From NCBI RefSeq assembly GCF_021602155.1, contig NZ_BQHY01000003.1, positions 248,001-312,000 of the forward strand: a stretch of DNA of 64,000 bases, written 5' to 3'. Numbering within the stretch: position 1 is the stretch's first letter; the number at the start of each line of letters is the position of its first letter. The stretch is from Pseudomonas parakoreensis (lineage in GTDB: Bacteria; Pseudomonadota; Gammaproteobacteria; Pseudomonadales; Pseudomonadaceae). This document shows, in pieces, positions 1 to 9,334 of this stretch. Both the position numbers and the translations under genes were made by a program. A model generated the notes under the pieces. It was not told the origin of the DNA. It made no database searches and worked only from the letters and a program-made list of their open reading frames with translations.

Positions 1-238
1 GGTGAAGAATCAGCGCGTTACCAGCAAGTCTGGTGTGGTGGCGGAGCCGGCGTTTGCGATTGCGTTCAAGGATGCGGGTTATGCCTTTGCCACGATGCAG
101 GCGAAGAACAAGCAGCTGGCGTTTATGCAGGGGATTCAGGACAAGTCGATCCAGCTGAAGGGGAATCCGGCGCTGGTGATGTGGTTTCAGGGATTGATGA
201 AGTATTTGAAGCCGAGGAAGGCCAAGCCTAAGGCTTGA
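1..238 (+). CDS. SCP2 sterol-binding-like protein, C-terminal part
   Basis: The 3' end of a gene that starts before the window; the frame is open from base 2, so the GTG there is not necessarily the start. The visible 78 residues include a pattern of the form D-K-S-I-Q-L-K-G-N-P-A-L followed by a hydrophobic W-F-Q-G-L segment and a Lys-rich tail. This resembles the end of SCP2-type lipid-binding domains, in which a beta strand ending in a G-D/N turn is followed by the last helix. I cannot see the N-terminal part, so the family is a tentative reading and no substrate can be proposed. Confidence 0.55.
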   Translation, partial: VKNQRVTSKSGVVAEPAFAIAFKDAGYAFATMQAKNKQLAFMQGIQDKSIQLKGNPALVMWFQGLMKYLKPRKAKPKA

Positions 239-263
239 GCCGAGTCTTGATGAGAAGAGCTTT

Positions 264-396
264 TGTGGCGAGGGAGCTTGCTCCCGCTGGGCTGCGGAGC
301 GGCCCTGAACCCTGAGGCCTTGTTGTGTCAGGCATGCCTTGTTGGCTGGATTTGCGACTGCTGCGCAGTCGAGCGGGAGCAAGCTCCCTCGCCACA
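264..396. repeat. REP inverted pair (REPIN-like)
   Basis: Two copies of a REP-type sequence face each other: TGTGGCGAGGGAGCTTGCTC at about 264-283 and its reverse complement ending at 396. A 29-base GC-rich single copy (433-461, GCGAGCAGGCTCGCTCCCAC type) follows. Such pairs are the usual extragenic repeats of P. fluorescens genomes. Confidence 0.85.
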
Positions 397-494
397 GAAT
401 CTGTGTTGAGCAGGTAGATTGGGGTGGATTCTTCGCGAGCAGGCTCGCTCCCACAGGGGTTGTGTAAACCTTGGGGGAGCGGGCCTGTTTTGGT

Positions 495-1895
495 TCAGGC
501 CTGGCTGAACTGCGAGGCCAGTTCGCGCAGCAGGACTTCGGCTTCGAGGACTTTACTGACCACGTCATTGGCTTTGTCGCGGGTCAGGCCGACGCGTTCG
601 AGCAGGGCGTCGGGGATGTCTTCGTCGGGGCCGGAGCCGATGCCGCGACTGCGCAGCAGGCGCACGGCCAGGCAGACGAGGTTCGGGTATTCGGCGTAGG
701 CGCCGTCGTAGCTTGGGTCGTGCTGGAAGCGCAGGGCGGTGGCCAGTTCATCGGGCATGTCCCAGTAGCGCATCAGCCACGAGCCGATCTGTTCGCGGCT
801 GATGCCCAACAGGTGCTGCTCGATGTAGCTGTGGCACAGGTGCGGGTTGACCTCCAGGTGGCGGCAGATCAGCGAGAAGTGCGGCGGGAACACGTGGGCC
901 AGCAGCAGGTAGCCGAAGTTGTGCAGCAGACCGGCCAGATAGGTCAGGCCGGCTTCCGGGCGCTGGGCGCGCGGCATGGCGCGGGTCAGGCCTTCGATGA
1001 CGGCGGCGGTGTAGATCGATTGCTGCCAGTACGGCGTGGTGTGTTGCGGATGGTCCTTCGGCAGGCTCAGGGTCTTGCCGAGGGCCAGGCCCAGCGCGAG
1101 GTTGATCACCAGATCGAAACCCAGCACGCGAACGATCGCGTCTTCCACCGAGCGGATCTTGCCTGGCGAGGCGTAGTACGGCGACGCCGCCCAGCTCACC
1201 ACTTGTGCAGCCAGCGCCGGGTCGGTTTCGACCACGCCGGTGATGTCGTCGATGGTGGCGTTGGGGTCGACGCGCAGCTTGATGATTTTTTGCGCCGTCT
1301 CGGCCAGCGGTGGAATCTCGATGGTCGCTTCCAGACGCTGCTGGATCCGGCGTGCAGTGAACGCCTGCACGGCCTGGGTAATTTCCTCGCGGTCATCGTC
1401 GGGGCGATCGAGGTTCGGGCGGATGCTGCTCAGGGCTTCGCCGAAGTTGGCGGCGCTGGCCTTGGTCAGCATGGTCTTGAAGGCTTCGCTGGTGATTTCC
1501 AGCAGCACGCCCGGCTCGCCAGAGTTGATCAGCAGCTTCGGCTCGCGCAGCAGGCTTTCTTCGTAGAGGCACGGCGAACTGGTGAGTGCCGGCAGGCCCG
1601 GCAGCAGGCTCAGGCTGTGTTTGCCGAGCATCTTTTCCAGGCGCTCGGTGGACACGGCGGTCAGGCGCCGGCCCGTCAGTTCGGCGAGGCGGTTGAGGTC
1701 GAGCAACTGGCTCTGCGGAAACAGCACCATCAGCGCGCCCACGGCGTCGTCCAGCAACACGGCTTGTACCTTGCGCGAAGCATTGAGGCCGTGGTGGTCG
1801 AGCACTTCTTCGTAGGCGATACCCAGCTTGCCGAGCAGCAGCCGAATTACAGACGGCGCGTGCGGGGGTTCGGGGGCGAGAGCTGCGTCAGTCAT
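495..1895 (-). CDS. HDOD domain protein with N-terminal YbaK-like domain
   Basis: A 466-residue protein if started at the ATG at 1895; a TTG eight codons upstream (1919) is possible but has no better ribosome site. The first roughly 150 residues resemble the YbaK/aminoacyl-tRNA deacylase fold. Residues from about 190 to 400 form an HDOD domain, a catalytically inactive relative of HD phosphohydrolases that usually acts as a signalling or protein-binding module. The HDOD part shows the typical I-P-P-L-A-E-T-A start and the L-A-G-L-L-H-N-F-G-Y-L-L segment. It lies downstream of recG on the same strand. The exact role is unknown; regulatory functions are typical for HDOD proteins. Confidence 0.85.
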   Translation of the reverse strand: MTDAALAPEPPHAPSVIRLLLGKLGIAYEEVLDHHGLNASRKVQAVLLDDAVGALMVLFPQSQLLDLNRLAELTGRRLTAVSTERLEKMLGKHSLSLLPGLPALTSSPCLYEESLLREPKLLINSGEPGVLLEITSEAFKTMLTKASAANFGEALSSIRPNLDRPDDDREEITQAVQAFTARRIQQRLEATIEIPPLAETAQKIIKLRVDPNATIDDITGVVETDPALAAQVVSWAASPYYASPGKIRSVEDAIVRVLGFDLVINLALGLALGKTLSLPKDHPQHTTPYWQQSIYTAAVIEGLTRAMPRAQRPEAGLTYLAGLLHNFGYLLLAHVFPPHFSLICRHLEVNPHLCHSYIEQHLLGISREQIGSWLMRYWDMPDELATALRFQHDPSYDGAYAEYPNLVCLAVRLLRSRGIGSGPDEDIPDALLERVGLTRDKANDVVSKVLEAEVLLRELASQFSQA

Positions 1896-1974
1896 GGTCT
1901 GTATCCGTTTTTGAAACAATGGCAGGAGTATAACCAGCTCTGTCGGAACGATCCTTCACAAACTGCGACGGTGC

Positions 1975-4050
1975 TCACACTTGGCCGTATTGCTGCCCAT
2001 GGCGCAGCCAGCGGTCGAGCAATGGGCTGACGTGGGTTGGCCAGCGTTCCAGCAGCGCTTGCGCGGCATCGCGCACGGCGGGCAGCAAGTCGGCGTCGCG
2101 CATCAGGTCGGCGACCTTGAATTGCAGCAGGCCGGTCTGACGGGTGCCGAGCATTTCGCCGGGGCCGCGCAGTTCGAGGTCTTTTTCGGCGATGACGAAA
2201 CCGTCGTTGGTCTCGCGCATGATGCCCAGGCGCTGACGGCCGATCTGCGACAGCGGCGGATGGTAGAGCAGCACGCAATGGCTGACCGCGCTGCCTCGAC
2301 CCACCCGGCCGCGCAACTGGTGCAGCTGCGCGAGACCGAGGCGCTCGGGGTTTTCGATGATCATCAGGCTGGCGTTGGGCACGTCGACGCCGACTTCGAT
2401 CACGGTGGTGGCAACCAGCAGTTGCAGATTGCCGGCCTTGAATTCAGCCATGACCGCCGCTTTTTCCGCAGGCTTCATGCGCCCATGGATCAGCCCAACC
2501 TTGAGCTCGCCGAGAGCGGCGGTGAGGTCTTCGAAGGTGGTTTCAGCGGCCTGACAGGTCAGCTCTTCCGACTCTTCGATCAGCGTGCACACCCAATAGG
2601 CCTGACGCCCTTCGGCGCAGGCGCTGCGCACCCGTTCGATGACTTCGACGCGGCGGGTGTCGGTGACCAGCACGGTGTTGACCGGGGTGCGACCGGGCGG
2701 CAGTTCGTCGAGGATCGAGGTGTCGAGATCAGCGTAGGCGCTCATCGCCAGCGTGCGCGGGATCGGCGTGGCGGTCATGATCAGTTGGTGCGGACACATG
2801 CGCCCGCCGACGCCTTTCTGCCGCAATGCCAAGCGTTGCTGCACGCCGAAGCGGTGTTGTTCGTCGATGATCACCAGCGCCAGATTCTTGAACTGCACTT
2901 CGTCCTGGAACAGCGCATGGGTACCGACCACCATCGGCGTGCCGCTGGCGATCTGTTCCAGTGCGGCGACGCGGTTCTTGCCCTTGAGCTTGCCGGCCAG
3001 CCACGCGACGTCGATGCCCAACGGTTCTAGCCAGCGCTTGAAGGTGATGAAGTGTTGCTCGGCGAGGATCTCGGTCGGCGCCATCAATGCGACCTGATAA
3101 CCCGCCTCCAGCGCTTGTAGCGCCGCGAGGGCGGCGACCACGGTTTTGCCCGCGCCGACATCGCCCTGAATCAGGCGCAGCATCGGTTCGTGCTGGCTGA
3201 GGTCGTAGGCGATTTCGTTGCCCACGCGTTGCTGGGCGCCAGTCGGGTTGAAGCCGAGGTTGGCCAGATACTTCGGTGGCAGCTTCGTCGCTTTCGGCAT
3301 GGCTGGCGCGCGCAGCGAACGCAGGCTTTCGCGCAGACGTTGTTGCGACAGTTGATGGGTCAGCAGTTCTTCGAAGGCCAGCCGATGCTGCGCCCAGTGA
3401 TGACCGAGGGCGAGTTCGTCGACGTCGGCGTCGGCGGGCGGGTTGTGCAGGTAGCGGATCGCATCGGCCAGCGGCGCCAGTTGGTAGTCGCGGGCCAGTT
3501 CGGTCGGCAACCAGTCGGGCAGGGTGTTCGGCTTGAGCAGGGTCAGGGTCTGCATGCACAACTGGCGCAGGCGCTGTTGGGTCAGGCCTTCGGTGAGTGG
3601 GTAGACCGGGGTCAGGGTTTCATCCACTGGCGGCGGTTCGTCACCGGTGATGGCGCGGTATTCCGGGTGATAGATTTCCAGCCCCGAGGCGCCGGGCCGC
3701 ACTTCGCCGTAGCAGCGAATCCGCGTGCCGCGCTTGAGGCCTTCTTTCTGCGCATTGCTGAAATGGTAGAAGCGCAGGCTCAGCCCGCCGGTGCCGTCCT
3801 GCATGCGCACGACGAGGCTGCGACGCCGGCCCATGACCACATCGGCGCCGCTGACGGTGCCTTCGACCACCGCATCCTGGCCCGGGCGCAAGTGGCCGAT
3901 CGGCACCACGCGGGTGCGATCCTGATAACGCAGCGGCAGGTGAAACAGCACGTCCTGAAGGTTTTCCAGGCCGACCTTGGCCAGTTTCTCGGCCATGGCT
4001 TCGCCGACACCCTTGAGTGCCGTCACCGACACTTGCGACAGCTCAGTCAT
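1975..4050 (-). CDS. recG: ATP-dependent DNA helicase RecG
   Basis: A 691-residue superfamily 2 helicase that drives branch migration and regression of stalled replication forks and Holliday junctions. The N-terminal wedge/OB domain spans about residues 1-160. The Walker A motif GDVGAGKT is at 296-303 and the DEQH box at 396-399, followed by T-A-T-P-I-P-R-T (motif III/RecG signature) and the C-terminal Q-L-R-G-R-V-G-R-G motif VI. The length is normal for the family. It follows oxyR on the same strand with a 9-base gap, so the two are probably co-transcribed, as known in P. aeruginosa. Confidence 0.97.
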   Translation of the reverse strand: MTELSQVSVTALKGVGEAMAEKLAKVGLENLQDVLFHLPLRYQDRTRVVPIGHLRPGQDAVVEGTVSGADVVMGRRRSLVVRMQDGTGGLSLRFYHFSNAQKEGLKRGTRIRCYGEVRPGASGLEIYHPEYRAITGDEPPPVDETLTPVYPLTEGLTQQRLRQLCMQTLTLLKPNTLPDWLPTELARDYQLAPLADAIRYLHNPPADADVDELALGHHWAQHRLAFEELLTHQLSQQRLRESLRSLRAPAMPKATKLPPKYLANLGFNPTGAQQRVGNEIAYDLSQHEPMLRLIQGDVGAGKTVVAALAALQALEAGYQVALMAPTEILAEQHFITFKRWLEPLGIDVAWLAGKLKGKNRVAALEQIASGTPMVVGTHALFQDEVQFKNLALVIIDEQHRFGVQQRLALRQKGVGGRMCPHQLIMTATPIPRTLAMSAYADLDTSILDELPPGRTPVNTVLVTDTRRVEVIERVRSACAEGRQAYWVCTLIEESEELTCQAAETTFEDLTAALGELKVGLIHGRMKPAEKAAVMAEFKAGNLQLLVATTVIEVGVDVPNASLMIIENPERLGLAQLHQLRGRVGRGSAVSHCVLLYHPPLSQIGRQRLGIMRETNDGFVIAEKDLELRGPGEMLGTRQTGLLQFKVADLMRDADLLPAVRDAAQALLERWPTHVSPLLDRWLRHGQQYGQV

Positions 4051-4059
4051 GACCCTGGC

Positions 4060-4989
4060 TTAACCGGCCGTAACCGGCGCGACGGGCTTGGCCACCGAGC
4101 ACAGGCGAACGGAGTCGGCGAGGATCTCGATGGCTTTCGGCCGCGGGAAGCTGGCGCGCCAGGCAATGGCGACGGTGCGGAATGGCACCGGCGCCGACAG
4201 CGGCCGCACTTCGATCACGCCCGGAGCGTAGTGATGGCTGTCCACCGCCGACAGCGGCAGGATCGAGATACCCAGACCGGACGCGACCATGTGGCGGATG
4301 GTTTCCAGCGAGCTGGATTCCACCGTGGTGTGTTTGGCGCCGTCGTTGCCCTTGGTCAGGGTCGGGCAGGCTTCGAGCACCTGGTCGCGGAAGCAGTGGC
4401 CTTCGCCGAGCAGCAGCAGGCTCTTGTCGTTGAGCAGGCCCGGGTCGATGGATTCTTTTTGCGTCCACGGGTGCTGGGCTGGCATCAAGACGTAAAACGG
4501 CTCGTCGTACAGCGGCAGGGTCAGCACGTCGGCTTCGTTGAACGGCAGGGCGATGATGATCGCGTCGAGCTCGCCGTTGCGCAGTTTGTCGCGCAGCACG
4601 TGGGTGAAGTTTTCTTCGATGTACAACGGCATCTGCGGGGCGACCCGATGCAGTTGTGGAATCAGGTGCGGGAACAGGTATGGCCCGACGGTGTAGATCG
4701 CACCGACTTTCAGCGGGGCGGTCAGCTGGTTCTTGCCGGCCTGGGCCAGTTCACGGATGCCTTGCGCCTGCTCCAGGACTTTCTGCGCCTGGGCGACGAT
4801 GCCTTCGCCGACCGGGGTCAGGCGTACGGCGCTTTTGCTGCGCTCGAAAATCAGCACACCGAGTTCGTCTTCAAGTTTTTTCACGCCCACCGAGAGAGTC
4901 GGCTGGCTGACGTGGCAACGCTCGGCGGCGTGGCCGAAGTGCTGCTCTTGGGCGAGGGTAACGATGTAGCGTAATTCTGTGAGGGTCAT
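4060..4989 (-). CDS. oxyR: Hydrogen peroxide-sensing LysR regulator OxyR
   Basis: A 309-residue LysR-type activator of catalase, alkyl hydroperoxide reductase and related genes. The N-terminal winged helix-turn-helix (residues 1-60) precedes the regulatory domain. The two redox cysteines are present at exactly the E. coli numbers: C199 in G-E-G-H-C-F-R and C208 in E-A-C-P-T. These form the peroxide-induced disulfide. It lies directly upstream of recG, which matches the oxyR-recG operon known in pseudomonads. Confidence 0.96.
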   Translation of the reverse strand: MTLTELRYIVTLAQEQHFGHAAERCHVSQPTLSVGVKKLEDELGVLIFERSKSAVRLTPVGEGIVAQAQKVLEQAQGIRELAQAGKNQLTAPLKVGAIYTVGPYLFPHLIPQLHRVAPQMPLYIEENFTHVLRDKLRNGELDAIIIALPFNEADVLTLPLYDEPFYVLMPAQHPWTQKESIDPGLLNDKSLLLLGEGHCFRDQVLEACPTLTKGNDGAKHTTVESSSLETIRHMVASGLGISILPLSAVDSHHYAPGVIEVRPLSAPVPFRTVAIAWRASFPRPKAIEILADSVRLCSVAKPVAPVTAG

Positions 4990-5115
4990 AGCGAGCGTCC
5001 ATGAAGTTGCGGGCCAAGCATAACGGCTGCAATCGATAGACGCACGTTATCAGACTGAGTGAGGAATGCGACACCGGGCAATGTGAGTTTGCCGTTTATG
5101 GATGAGCTGAAAAAC

Positions 5116-5188
5116 AAAAGATCGCAGCCTTCGGCAGCTCCTACAAGGGGCGAATACCTGTAGGAGCTGCCGAAGGCTGCGATCTTTT
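5116..5188. repeat. REP inverted pair downstream of tonB
   Basis: AAAAGATCGCAGCCTTCGGC at 5116 is repeated in inverted orientation ending at 5188, with a 13-base loop. The near-perfect 30-base stem ending in T's lies 11 bases beyond the tonB stop and could also end its transcription. Confidence 0.85.
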
Positions 5189-5199
5189 GATCTTGCTAC

Positions 5200-5949
5200 T
5201 TAACGACGACGGTCCAGCGAGTACACAAACGGCGCCACAATTTCGATCGAGCCGTTGTTCAGCATATCGGCCGGCGGCTTAGGCAGCGGTTGTGCGCGAC
5301 GGATCATTTCCAGGGTGGCCCGATCCAGGTCGGCGTTGCCCGAGCGGCCGACCAGTTCGAACGACAACACATTGCCTTCAGCGTCGACGACGAAACGCAA
5401 ACGGTTCACGCCTTCCTTGCCGCGAGCCTGCGCACTGGCCGGATACTTCTTGTACTTGCCCAAGTGCGCGAGCAGGGTGTTTTGCCAGCTGGCCTTGGCG
5501 GCCATTTGTGCGGGCGACGGTCCAGGTGCCGGCTGGGCGGATTTCTCCGTCGGTGCCTGGGTCGGCTGCGTCTCCGCCGGTTTTTCCTCGGAAGGTTTTT
5601 CCTTCACCGGCTCCGGTTTTTTCTCCACCGGTTTGGGCGGCTGCGGTTTCGGCTTTGGCTTGGGTTTGGGCTTTGGTACGGCAATCTCGGCCTTGGGTGC
5701 TTCAGCCAGTTTCGGAATCGGCAATTCTTCGACCGGAGCCGGTGGCTGCGGCGGTGTGACGACTTTCGGCGGAGCAGGCGGTGGCGGGGTCGGAACCGGT
5801 GCCAGCTCGACCATCATTGCCTGCGGCGGCAGTTCGATGGGCGGGCGGGCGGTCCAGTTCAGCGCCAGCGCGATGGCCAGCGCGTGAACGCCCAGCACCA
5901 CGGCCAGGCTACCGCTGTAACGCGTCAGCTTATGGCGCGTCGTGATCAT
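5200..5949 (-). CDS. tonB: Energy transducer TonB
   Basis: A 249-residue inner-membrane protein that couples the proton-motive force, harvested by ExbB-ExbD, to TonB-dependent outer-membrane receptors (siderophores, vitamin B12). A single N-terminal transmembrane anchor lies at about residues 13-32. A long Pro/Lys/Glu-rich periplasmic linker (about 45-130, with K-P repeats) leads to a C-terminal TonB domain (about 155-249) with the usual Y-P-x-x-A-x-x-R-G-x-E/K-G pattern. It overlaps the end of exbD by four bases and is the last gene of the exbB-exbD-tonB operon. Confidence 0.95.
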   Translation of the reverse strand: MITTRHKLTRYSGSLAVVLGVHALAIALALNWTARPPIELPPQAMMVELAPVPTPPPPAPPKVVTPPQPPAPVEELPIPKLAEAPKAEIAVPKPKPKPKPKPQPPKPVEKKPEPVKEKPSEEKPAETQPTQAPTEKSAQPAPGPSPAQMAAKASWQNTLLAHLGKYKKYPASAQARGKEGVNRLRFVVDAEGNVLSFELVGRSGNADLDRATLEMIRRAQPLPKPPADMLNNGSIEIVAPFVYSLDRRR

Positions 5950-6374
5950 TTCTTGGCTGCGCTCTCAAGGCCCACCAGACCGACCTTCAGGTAACCGGCC
6001 GAGCGCAGTTTATCCATCACGCTCATCAGGTCGCCGTAGTCCACGCCCTTGTCGGCCTGGAAGAAGATGGTGGTGTCTTTCTTGCCCTGGGTCTTGGCGT
6101 CGAGCACGGCGCCAAGGGTTTCGGCTTTCACTTCATCGTCGCCGATGTACAGGCGCTGATCAGCCTTGACGCTGAGGAACACCGGTTTCTCCGGGCGCGG
6201 CGCCGGTTTGGCGGTCGAGGCCGGCAGGTCGACCTTGATGTCCACGGTGGCCAGTGGCGCGGCCACCATGAAGATGATCAACAGCACCAGCATTACGTCG
6301 ATGAACGGCGTGACGTTGATTTCGTGGTTCTCGGCCAGATCGTCGTCTGCGCCTTCTTTCAAATGCAGGCCCAT
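5946..6374 (-). CDS. exbD: Biopolymer transport protein ExbD
   Basis: A 142-residue partner of ExbB in the TonB motor. After a short cytoplasmic N-terminus (E-I-N-V-T-P-F-I-D-V-M-L-V-L-L) the single transmembrane helix carries the conserved Asp that carries protons; the rest is periplasmic. It sits 6 bases after exbB and overlaps tonB by four bases, so translation is likely coupled. Confidence 0.96.
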   Translation of the reverse strand: MGLHLKEGADDDLAENHEINVTPFIDVMLVLLIIFMVAAPLATVDIKVDLPASTAKPAPRPEKPVFLSVKADQRLYIGDDEVKAETLGAVLDAKTQGKKDTTIFFQADKGVDYGDLMSVMDKLRSAGYLKVGLVGLESAAKK

Positions 6375-6380
6375 GGCCGA

Positions 6381-7337
6381 TTACCCCACTTTCACCATGT
6401 GTGGTTGCGAGCTGCTGCGCTCAGGCTGGTGATCGAGGTCACGGCTGACCAGCAACAGGACCTGCGCCGAAGCGTCGGACACCTGCGCCTTGTAGCCGGC
6501 GATGGAGCGGGCGAACACGTTGTAGATCACCACCGCAGGAATCGCAGCAACCAGACCCAGCGCGGTGGCCAGCAGCGCTTCGGCGATACCCGGCGCCACA
6601 ACGGCGAGGTTGGTGGTCTGGGTCTTGGCGATGCCGATGAAGCTGTTCATGATGCCCCACACGGTGCCGAACAGGCCGACGAACGGCGCGGTGGAACCGA
6701 TGGTGGCGAGGACGCCGGTGCCGCTGCTCATGTTGCGGCCACAGGCGGCGACCAGACGCTCGAGGCGGAAGCTGACGCGCTCCTTGATGCCTTCTTTCTC
6801 GCGGCTGTTGACCGACAGGCGCATCTCTTCGAGGGCGTCGTGCACCAGCAGGTTGGCGAGGGTGCCTTCCTTTGCCGCAGTGGCGCTGGCTTCCTTGAGG
6901 GTGGCGGCTTTTTTCAGAGCCGCGATTTCACCACGCAGACGCCGCTTGGCGCCCATCAGCTCGAAGCCTTTGGCGATCCAGATGGTCCAGGTGATGATGG
7001 AAGCGATGGCCAGACCGATCATTACGATTTTCACGATGATGTCGGCGTTCTGGTACATGCCCCATGGCGACAGGTCGTGGGCCATGCCTAAGGTGTTGTC
7101 GGGTTCGAGCACTTCAGGGGCATCTGCCGGGGCGGCGTCTACTGCCTGCACCGGGTCGGTGGTGGCTGGCGCGGCTGCAGTTGGTGCGTGCTGTTCGGTG
7201 GCAGCCGGAGCGGTTGGCGCTTGTGCGTCGGCGAAAGCGGCGGTCGGTGCCAGCATCAGGCTGAGCAGCAGGGCCGCCACTGCGCTGAAGGCGCGAGGTC
7301 GTTTGGTTGGCGAAGCGGGGTTTTGATTACGTGTCAT
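6381..7337 (-). CDS. exbB: TonB-system biopolymer transport protein ExbB
   Basis: A MotA/TolQ/ExbB proton-channel family protein, 318 residues from the ATG at 7337, which has an AGG about 13 bases upstream; the frame stays open to 7400 but those 21 codons look unlike a signal region. It has an N-terminal signal-like hydrophobic segment and an Ala/Pro/Thr-rich periplasmic stretch (about residues 35-85), as in the long ExbB1 type. Three transmembrane helices follow; the G-L-F-G-T-V-W-G-I-M motif marks the conserved second helix. The gene is first in the exbB-exbD-tonB operon. Iron control is expected from knowledge of the family; the AT-rich stretch 7405-7440 may hold its promoter, but I could not identify a convincing Fur box. 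Confidence 0.93.
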   Translation of the reverse strand: MTRNQNPASPTKRPRAFSAVAALLLSLMLAPTAAFADAQAPTAPAATEQHAPTAAAPATTDPVQAVDAAPADAPEVLEPDNTLGMAHDLSPWGMYQNADIIVKIVMIGLAIASIITWTIWIAKGFELMGAKRRLRGEIAALKKAATLKEASATAAKEGTLANLLVHDALEEMRLSVNSREKEGIKERVSFRLERLVAACGRNMSSGTGVLATIGSTAPFVGLFGTVWGIMNSFIGIAKTQTTNLAVVAPGIAEALLATALGLVAAIPAVVIYNVFARSIAGYKAQVSDASAQVLLLVSRDLDHQPERSSSQPHMVKVG

Positions 7338-7525
7338 GCTGGCCGGACCTGAGGTAGAAAAACGGTAATGCTCTTCCAGGCCTCGTAAGGCCGAGAACAA
7401 AAGTGGGGTGCATTATTGCAAGTAATTCTTGTTAACAAAAGTAATAGAGTTTCTTTTTTTCCTTCATTGCTAGCCGTTCGTCCTGTACGAGGGCTAGTCT
7501 GTTCCTTTCTTTTGGGAGTTTTTTG

Positions 7526-8383
7526 ATGTCCGCGCCTTCTGTTTTGATTGCCGGTTGTGGTGATGTCGGCAGTCGTCTGGCTACGCAATTGTTGGCCGCC
7601 GGCTGGGAGGTGCAGGGTCTGCGCCGTGATGTGTCGCGTTTGCCGGACGGCGTCATCGGCGTCGCTGGTGATTTGTTCAAGGAAGATTGCCCGGAAAACT
7701 GGCCATTCGGGGCGGTGGACTATCTGGTGTATTGCGCGGCGGCGACCGATCACGATGAAGCCGGTTATCGCGCTGCCTACGTACAGGGTTTGCAGAATGT
7801 GCTGAGCTGGCTGAATGACTTTGGCCAGGTGCCTGAGCGACTGCTGTTCGTGTCCAGCAGCAGTGTGTACGGCCAGCAGGAAGGGGAGTGGGTCGACGAA
7901 AATTCAGAGACTGTCGCCAGCGGATACTCCGGGCGACTGATGCTCGAAGCTGAGCAAGTGGCGCTGAACAGCGGTATCCCGGCGAGCATCGTGCGCCTGA
8001 CCGGTATCTACGGCCCGGGGCGTGAGTGGCTGCTGACTCAGGTGCGTCGTGGTTATCGGGTGGCGGTCGAGCCGCCGCTGTACGGCAATCGCATCCATGC
8101 TGATGACGCGGCGGGGCTGATGGCGTTTCTGCTGCAGGCGGCTCATCAGGGCAAGCCGTTGCAGGAAATCTATATTGGTGTGGACGATGCACCGGCACCG
8201 CTGGCCGAAGTGGTCGCCTGGCTGCGGGAGTATCTGGGGGTTACCGAATGGGCTGACGACGCCAGCGTACGCCGCACTGGCAGTAAACGCTGCAGCAATG
8301 CTCGTGCGAAGGCGCTGGGCTGGACGCCGAAATATCCGAGTTACCGCGAAGGTTATGCGGCGATTCTTGAAGGCAAGTGCTGA
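7526..8383 (+). CDS. SDR-family NAD-dependent epimerase/dehydratase
   Basis: A 285-residue Rossmann-fold enzyme starting at the ATG at 7526, with GGGAG 8 bases upstream; a TTG one codon earlier is less likely. The N-terminal nucleotide-binding motif is G-C-G-D-V-G-S-R-L and the family's S-S-S-V-Y-G active-site segment is visible at about residue 112, with downstream Y-x-x-x-K replaced by a Y-S-G-R-L arrangement. It resembles YeeZ-like atypical or extended SDR proteins. It diverges from exbB. Substrate unknown. Confidence 0.85.
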   Translation: MSAPSVLIAGCGDVGSRLATQLLAAGWEVQGLRRDVSRLPDGVIGVAGDLFKEDCPENWPFGAVDYLVYCAAATDHDEAGYRAAYVQGLQNVLSWLNDFGQVPERLLFVSSSSVYGQQEGEWVDENSETVASGYSGRLMLEAEQVALNSGIPASIVRLTGIYGPGREWLLTQVRRGYRVAVEPPLYGNRIHADDAAGLMAFLLQAAHQGKPLQEIYIGVDDAPAPLAEVVAWLREYLGVTEWADDASVRRTGSKRCSNARAKALGWTPKYPSYREGYAAILEGKC

Positions 8384-8403
8384 CTTTCTAACGCCACAAA
8401 CCA

Positions 8404-8495
8404 CTGTGGGAGCGGGCTTGCCCGCGATGGCGGCTTGGCAGTCAACTAAAGTGTTGAGTCTGATGGCCTCATCGCGGGCAAGCCCGCTCCCACAG
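8404..8495. repeat. REP inverted pair
   Basis: CTGTGGGAGCGGGCTTGCCC at 8404 and its reverse complement ending at 8495, with about 40 bases between. It lies between the convergent SDR gene and the lipoprotein gene. Confidence 0.85.
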
Positions 8496-8520
8496 GATTA
8501 TGTGTTGCTCTCAGGCGCGG

Positions 8521-9261
8521 TTACTGCTTCTCAAGCAACCACTTGCGCTCACCCGGGGTGAACTGCGGCATTTCATCCGCCAGTGCGGTATTCACTGCCT
8601 GGAAGATTTCCAGCGCCTTGCCTTTGCGGGCAAAGATCCAGTTGTTGCCCTGGCCGTTGAGCTGCAGCCACATGCTGTCGTGGTCGCTGTTCATCGAGGC
8701 GCAGTCGCCTGCCAGGCACAGCGCATAACGGTCGGCGCCGGGCAGGCCGGACACCTGGCCGTCGGCCTGGAATTGCACGGTGTTGCCTTCGCCGTCGCCG
8801 CTGGCAATCTTCCAGCTGCCGCCCAGGTAAGCCGAATACAGTGCGCGTTCGAAGCTGGCACCGATTGGCGCGCCTTCCGGTACGGGGATTTGTGCGCGGT
8901 CGAACAACTGGTCGGGTTCGTTCTCGGTGGCGGCTTGTTTCATCCGGCCGCCGTCGCGTTTCAGCTCGCTGCCGGAGCTGCCATAGAAGTCGACTTTCCA
9001 GGCGCCGGACTGTTCGCCCTGCAGCCGTCCTTCGACGTTCTCGAAACCGTTGGTGTAGCGGGCCTGACCGGCCTTGGTGTTGACGTCCCACTCCAGGTTC
9101 GGGCCATAGGCCTGAAGCGCTTCGCGCAGGGGACCGCCCTTGGCAGCGGCATCGATCGCCACCTGGTTGATCCAGGTGCCGCTGATGTCACGGTCGGCGG
9201 GGTCGCTGGCACAGCCGCCGAGGAAAATGGCGAGCAGCGAGAGAGCAAGCGCTTTGCGCAT
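8521..9261 (-). CDS. Putative lipoprotein
   Basis: A 246-residue protein with a lipoprotein signal peptide ending in the lipobox L-G-G-C-A (Cys16), so it is expected to be anchored in a membrane facing the periplasm. The mature part has no domain that I recognise. It contains a single Cys pair (C-L-A-G-D-C) that could form a disulfide. Homologues occur next to ridA and spoT in other pseudomonads. Function unknown. Confidence 0.85.
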   Translation of the reverse strand: MRKALALSLLAIFLGGCASDPADRDISGTWINQVAIDAAAKGGPLREALQAYGPNLEWDVNTKAGQARYTNGFENVEGRLQGEQSGAWKVDFYGSSGSELKRDGGRMKQAATENEPDQLFDRAQIPVPEGAPIGASFERALYSAYLGGSWKIASGDGEGNTVQFQADGQVSGLPGADRYALCLAGDCASMNSDHDSMWLQLNGQGNNWIFARKGKALEIFQAVNTALADEMPQFTPGERKWLLEKQ

Positions 9262-9334
9262 GGTGGAATCCTTTCAAAACCTTTTCTTTACCGCAGAGCA
9301 GTCGGCGCAGCGGTTGAAGGCTGCGCCGTGTGCA

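Noticed and set aside
3190-4974. Long open frames opposite recG-oxyR, and similar ones opposite spoT (9809-11815) and rep (41789-43477)
   Set aside because: They are antisense shadows in GC-rich genes, have no recognisable domain or ribosome site, and the sense genes are certain.
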